Origin: Geodermatophilus aquaeductus
GTDB lineage: Bacteria; Actinomycetota; Actinomycetes; Mycobacteriales; Geodermatophilaceae
Direction: 5' to 3'
Assembly: GCF_900182545.1 (NCBI RefSeq)
Contig: NZ_FXTJ01000006.1
Location: 124,001 to 188,000 of the forward strand
Length of the DNA: 64,000 bases
Shown here: positions 62,167 to 64,000 of the stretch, in pieces
How the letters are laid out: each line of letters begins with the position of its first letter
How positions within the stretch are numbered: position 1 is the stretch's first letter
Position numbers and translations under genes: made by a program
Notes under the pieces: model-generated
Told to the model about the DNA's origin: nothing
The model's input: only the letters and a program-made list of their open reading frames with translations
Database searches by the model: none

Positions 62167-63420
62167 CTACGCCGGCGGGTCCTCAACCACGTGCAGGACG
62201 CCGCGGCCGCGTTCCTTGGCGCCGTACATCGCCCGGTCCGCCAGTGAGAGGACCTCGTCCAGCGTCGTCCCGGGCGCAGCCATCGCCAGCCCGATGGAGG
62301 CCGAGACCCGCACGGTCCGGCGTCCCACCTCGACCTCGTCCACCAGGGCGGCGGCGAGCCCGTGCCCGATGGCCTCCGCAGTAGCCGCGTCCACCCCGGG
62401 TAGCACCGCCACGAACTCGTCCCCACCCAGCCGGCCGACCACGGCGCCCGGCAGCTCCCTCTCCACGTGCCGGCGCAGCCGGTCGGCGAGCCGGACGAGC
62501 AGCTGGTCCCCCACCGCGTGCCCGCCGCGGTCGTTGACCTCCTTGAACCGGTCGACGTCCACGAACAGCACCGCTCCCCCGACGGCCAGCGCCGCCCGGC
62601 CGGTGTCGAGCAGGTGGCTGCGGTTGGCCAGGCCGGTCAGCGGGTCCTGACGCGCCGACCGCAGCAGCGCCTGCTTCCACCCGTCGGCCTTGGTCGCCAC
62701 CGCGGTCAGCCGGTCCACCGTCTCCTGCAGCCGCACGGCCTGGTCGACGTCCGCGTCCACGCTCAGCCCCGCCGTCGACGAGGTCAACGTCTCGAGCACC
62801 GACTCCAGCGGCAGCCCGGCCGCCACCGCCTCCAGCGTCCGGCCCTGCGCCGCCAGCAGACCGGCGTCCCACCGGTGCGCGGTCACCTGCCGCCGCAGCG
62901 ACAGCACGCTGCGCACCAGCCGGACCTGGTTCTCGAGCAGTTCCTCCTCCGCCCGGGAGAACGCCCGCGGCTCGTCGTCGAAGACGCCGAGCGAGCCGAG
63001 GACGAAGCCGTCCTCGTCGATCAGCGGCACGCCGAGGTAGGAGCGGATCGCGCCGGCCGCCACGGCCGGCTTGTCACGGAAGATCAGGTGCTCGAGCGCG
63101 TCGGCCACGTGCAGCCGCGCCCGCAGCGCCACCACGTACGCGCAGAACGACAGCTCGTCGGGCACGTGCGAGTACGGCGCGCCCGCGCCCCGCTCGGCTG
63201 GGTAGCACTGCTCGTCCGGCCCGACCAGGTTGATCATCGCGATCGGCGCCTCCACCGTCCGCGCCATGTACGCGACGACGGCGTCGAGGTCGGACACCCC
63301 CGCGTGCCCCGGCAGCCGGTAGCTGGCGATCGCGGCCAGCCGGGCCGGATCGGCGACGGCGGACCGCGGGCTGGGCAGGACGGACTCGGGCAGGCGGGGC
63401 GTCGGGACGGCGGCGCTCAC
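62167..63420 (-). CDS. GAF-GGDEF protein, probable diguanylate cyclase
   Basis: About 417 residues from GTG 63420. The first about 170 residues are a GAF-like sensor ([57 protein letters not shown]). A helical linker leads into the GGDEF domain: [36 protein letters not shown] and [16 protein letters not shown]. The active site is the intact GGDEF, so it should make cyclic di-GMP. No upstream RxxD inhibitory site is evident. It is an ordinary chromosomal gene and marks the right edge of the island together with the formamidase gene. No EAL domain follows. Confidence 0.92.
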   Translation of the reverse strand: MSAAVPTPRLPESVLPSPRSAVADPARLAAIASYRLPGHAGVSDLDAVVAYMARTVEAPIAMINLVGPDEQCYPAERGAGAPYSHVPDELSFCAYVVALRARLHVADALEHLIFRDKPAVAAGAIRSYLGVPLIDEDGFVLGSLGVFDDEPRAFSRAEEELLENQVRLVRSVLSLRRQVTAHRWDAGLLAAQGRTLEAVAAGLPLESVLETLTSSTAGLSVDADVDQAVRLQETVDRLTAVATKADGWKQALLRSARQDPLTGLANRSHLLDTGRAALAVGGAVLFVDVDRFKEVNDRGGHAVGDQLLVRLADRLRRHVERELPGAVVGRLGGDEFVAVLPGVDAATAEAIGHGLAAALVDEVEVGRRTVRVSASIGLAMAAPGTTLDEVLSLADRAMYGAKERGRGVLHVVEDPPA

Positions 63421-63489
63421 GGGCGCGCACCCTAGCTGCGGGGTGTCACCGAAGGAACACGCTGCGGCACGGCGCCGCACCCGGATCGC

Positions 63490-63999
63490 TCAGGCGGACG
63501 ACCTGGGCGCGCCCATCCCCGGGTCGATGCGCACCGGCCCGGAGGCCGACGGCTCGACGTCGAACTCGAAGATCCCGGTGGGGATGTAGACGGTCGCGCA
63601 GGAGTTGGGGATGTCGACGACGCCGGACAGCCGGCCCTCGATCGGCGCCGAGCCGAGCAGGAGGTACGCCTGCTCGGGGCTGTAGCCGAACTTCGTCAGA
63701 TAGTCGATCGCGTGCAGGCAGGCCCGCTGATAGGCCAGGTCGGAGTCGAGGTAGTGCTGCTCGTCGTCCAGCGTCACCGAGGTGCCCGAGAAGGCCAGCC
63801 ACCGGTCGTAGCGGGGCTCGACGTTGCCGGGCAGGAAGATCGCGTTCTCCGCCACCCCGTAGGTCTGCATGCCGCCCTTGAGCAGGTCGACGTGGAGGTC
63901 GATGAAGCCGCCCATCTCGATGGCGCCGCAGAAGGTGATCTCGCCGTCGCCCTGGGAGAAGTGCAGGTCGCCCACCGACAGGTTCGCCCCCGGCACGAA
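63490..63999 (-). CDS. fmdA: Formamidase/acetamidase (5' truncated)
   Basis: The C-terminal about 169 residues of an FmdA/AmdA-type amidase; the start lies beyond the window. Family features: NLSVGDLHFSQGDGEITFCG, AIEMGGFIDLHVDLLKGG, GNVEPRYDRWLAFSG and AYLLLGSAPIEGRLSGVVD. The enzyme hydrolyses formamide or short-chain amides to ammonium and the acid in the cytoplasm. It lies 69 bases upstream of the GGDEF gene on the same strand. The visible part has no lesion. It confirms that ordinary metabolic chromosome resumes at this end. Confidence 0.9.
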   Translation of the reverse strand, partial: FVPGANLSVGDLHFSQGDGEITFCGAIEMGGFIDLHVDLLKGGMQTYGVAENAIFLPGNVEPRYDRWLAFSGTSVTLDDEQHYLDSDLAYQRACLHAIDYLTKFGYSPEQAYLLLGSAPIEGRLSGVVDIPNSCATVYIPTGIFEFDVEPSASGPVRIDPGMGAPRSSA

Positions 64000-64000
64000 C

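Noticed and set aside
1-64000. CRISPR array, tRNA gene, integrase or attachment site that would explain island mobility
   Set aside because: No regularly spaced repeats, cloverleaf-like sequence, recombinase gene or flanking direct repeat was noticed by eye. The only mobile element found is the 909-bp IS.

Overview
The window is high-GC DNA with GTG/ATG starts and dense stop/start overlaps. It comes from an actinobacterium; I cannot place the genus from sequence alone. Ordinary chromosomal genes sit at both edges: an HD-domain protein truncated on the left, and a GAF-GGDEF protein plus a truncated formamidase/acetamidase on the right. Almost everything between them is a defence island of roughly 60 kb.

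Region by region. (1) 0.5-5.0 kb: an unrecognised coiled-coil protein, then a leftward three-gene set ending in a SIR2-type NADase-like protein with a macro-like N-terminus. (2) 5.3-29.6 kb: a complete Dpd (7-deazaguanine in DNA) modification-restriction system. A VUT-family transporter and queC-queE-queD make or import preQ0. The rightward run dpdC-dpdB1-dpdA-dpdB2-dpdE-dpdF-dpdG-dpdH-dpdI-dpdJ-dpdK-dpdD has almost every stop overlapping the next start. DpdA (TGT-like) flanked by two different DpdB-type proteins is unusual. (3) 29.6-30.5 kb: an IS5/IS427-like insertion sequence landed in the stop codon of dpdD and re-created it. (4) 30.5-38.9 kb: a scarred region with a broken ORF, a leftward two-helicase operon (SNF2/RapA-like plus SF1 HelD/UvrD-like), a decayed SF2 helicase, a T5orf172/GIY-YIG-like protein and a small membrane protein.

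(5) 39.3-53.0 kb: a class 1 DISARM locus in canonical order, drmD-drmMI-drmA-drmB-drmC. (6) 53.0-58.5 kb: Vsr endonuclease, C5-cytosine methyltransferase, HNH endonuclease, DUF262/DUF1524 (GmrSD-like) nuclease and a stand-alone phage Gp88-like protein. A perfect 14-bp hairpin separates the convergent HNH and DUF262 genes. (7) 58.9-62.0 kb: a leftward, unnamed gene set. It consists of a Gly/Ala-rich membrane-segment protein translationally coupled to a protein with a nuclease-like N-terminus and glycine-zipper centre, followed on the same strand by an anchored Gly/Tyr repeat protein. This is the best candidate here for an undescribed system.

How it works together (inference from families): QueD/QueE/QueC make preQ0, DpdA with a DpdB partner exchanges guanine in DNA for it, and DpdC converts it to the amido form. 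DpdD-DpdK form the restriction arm that attacks unmodified DNA. DISARM adds adenine methylation, and the neighbouring Dcm-type enzyme adds 5-methylcytosine with Vsr repairing the resulting mismatches. The host genome may therefore carry three modifications, next to HNH and GmrSD-like nucleases of kinds that often attack modified DNA. Assignments rest on motif recognition and gene order; no database search was possible.
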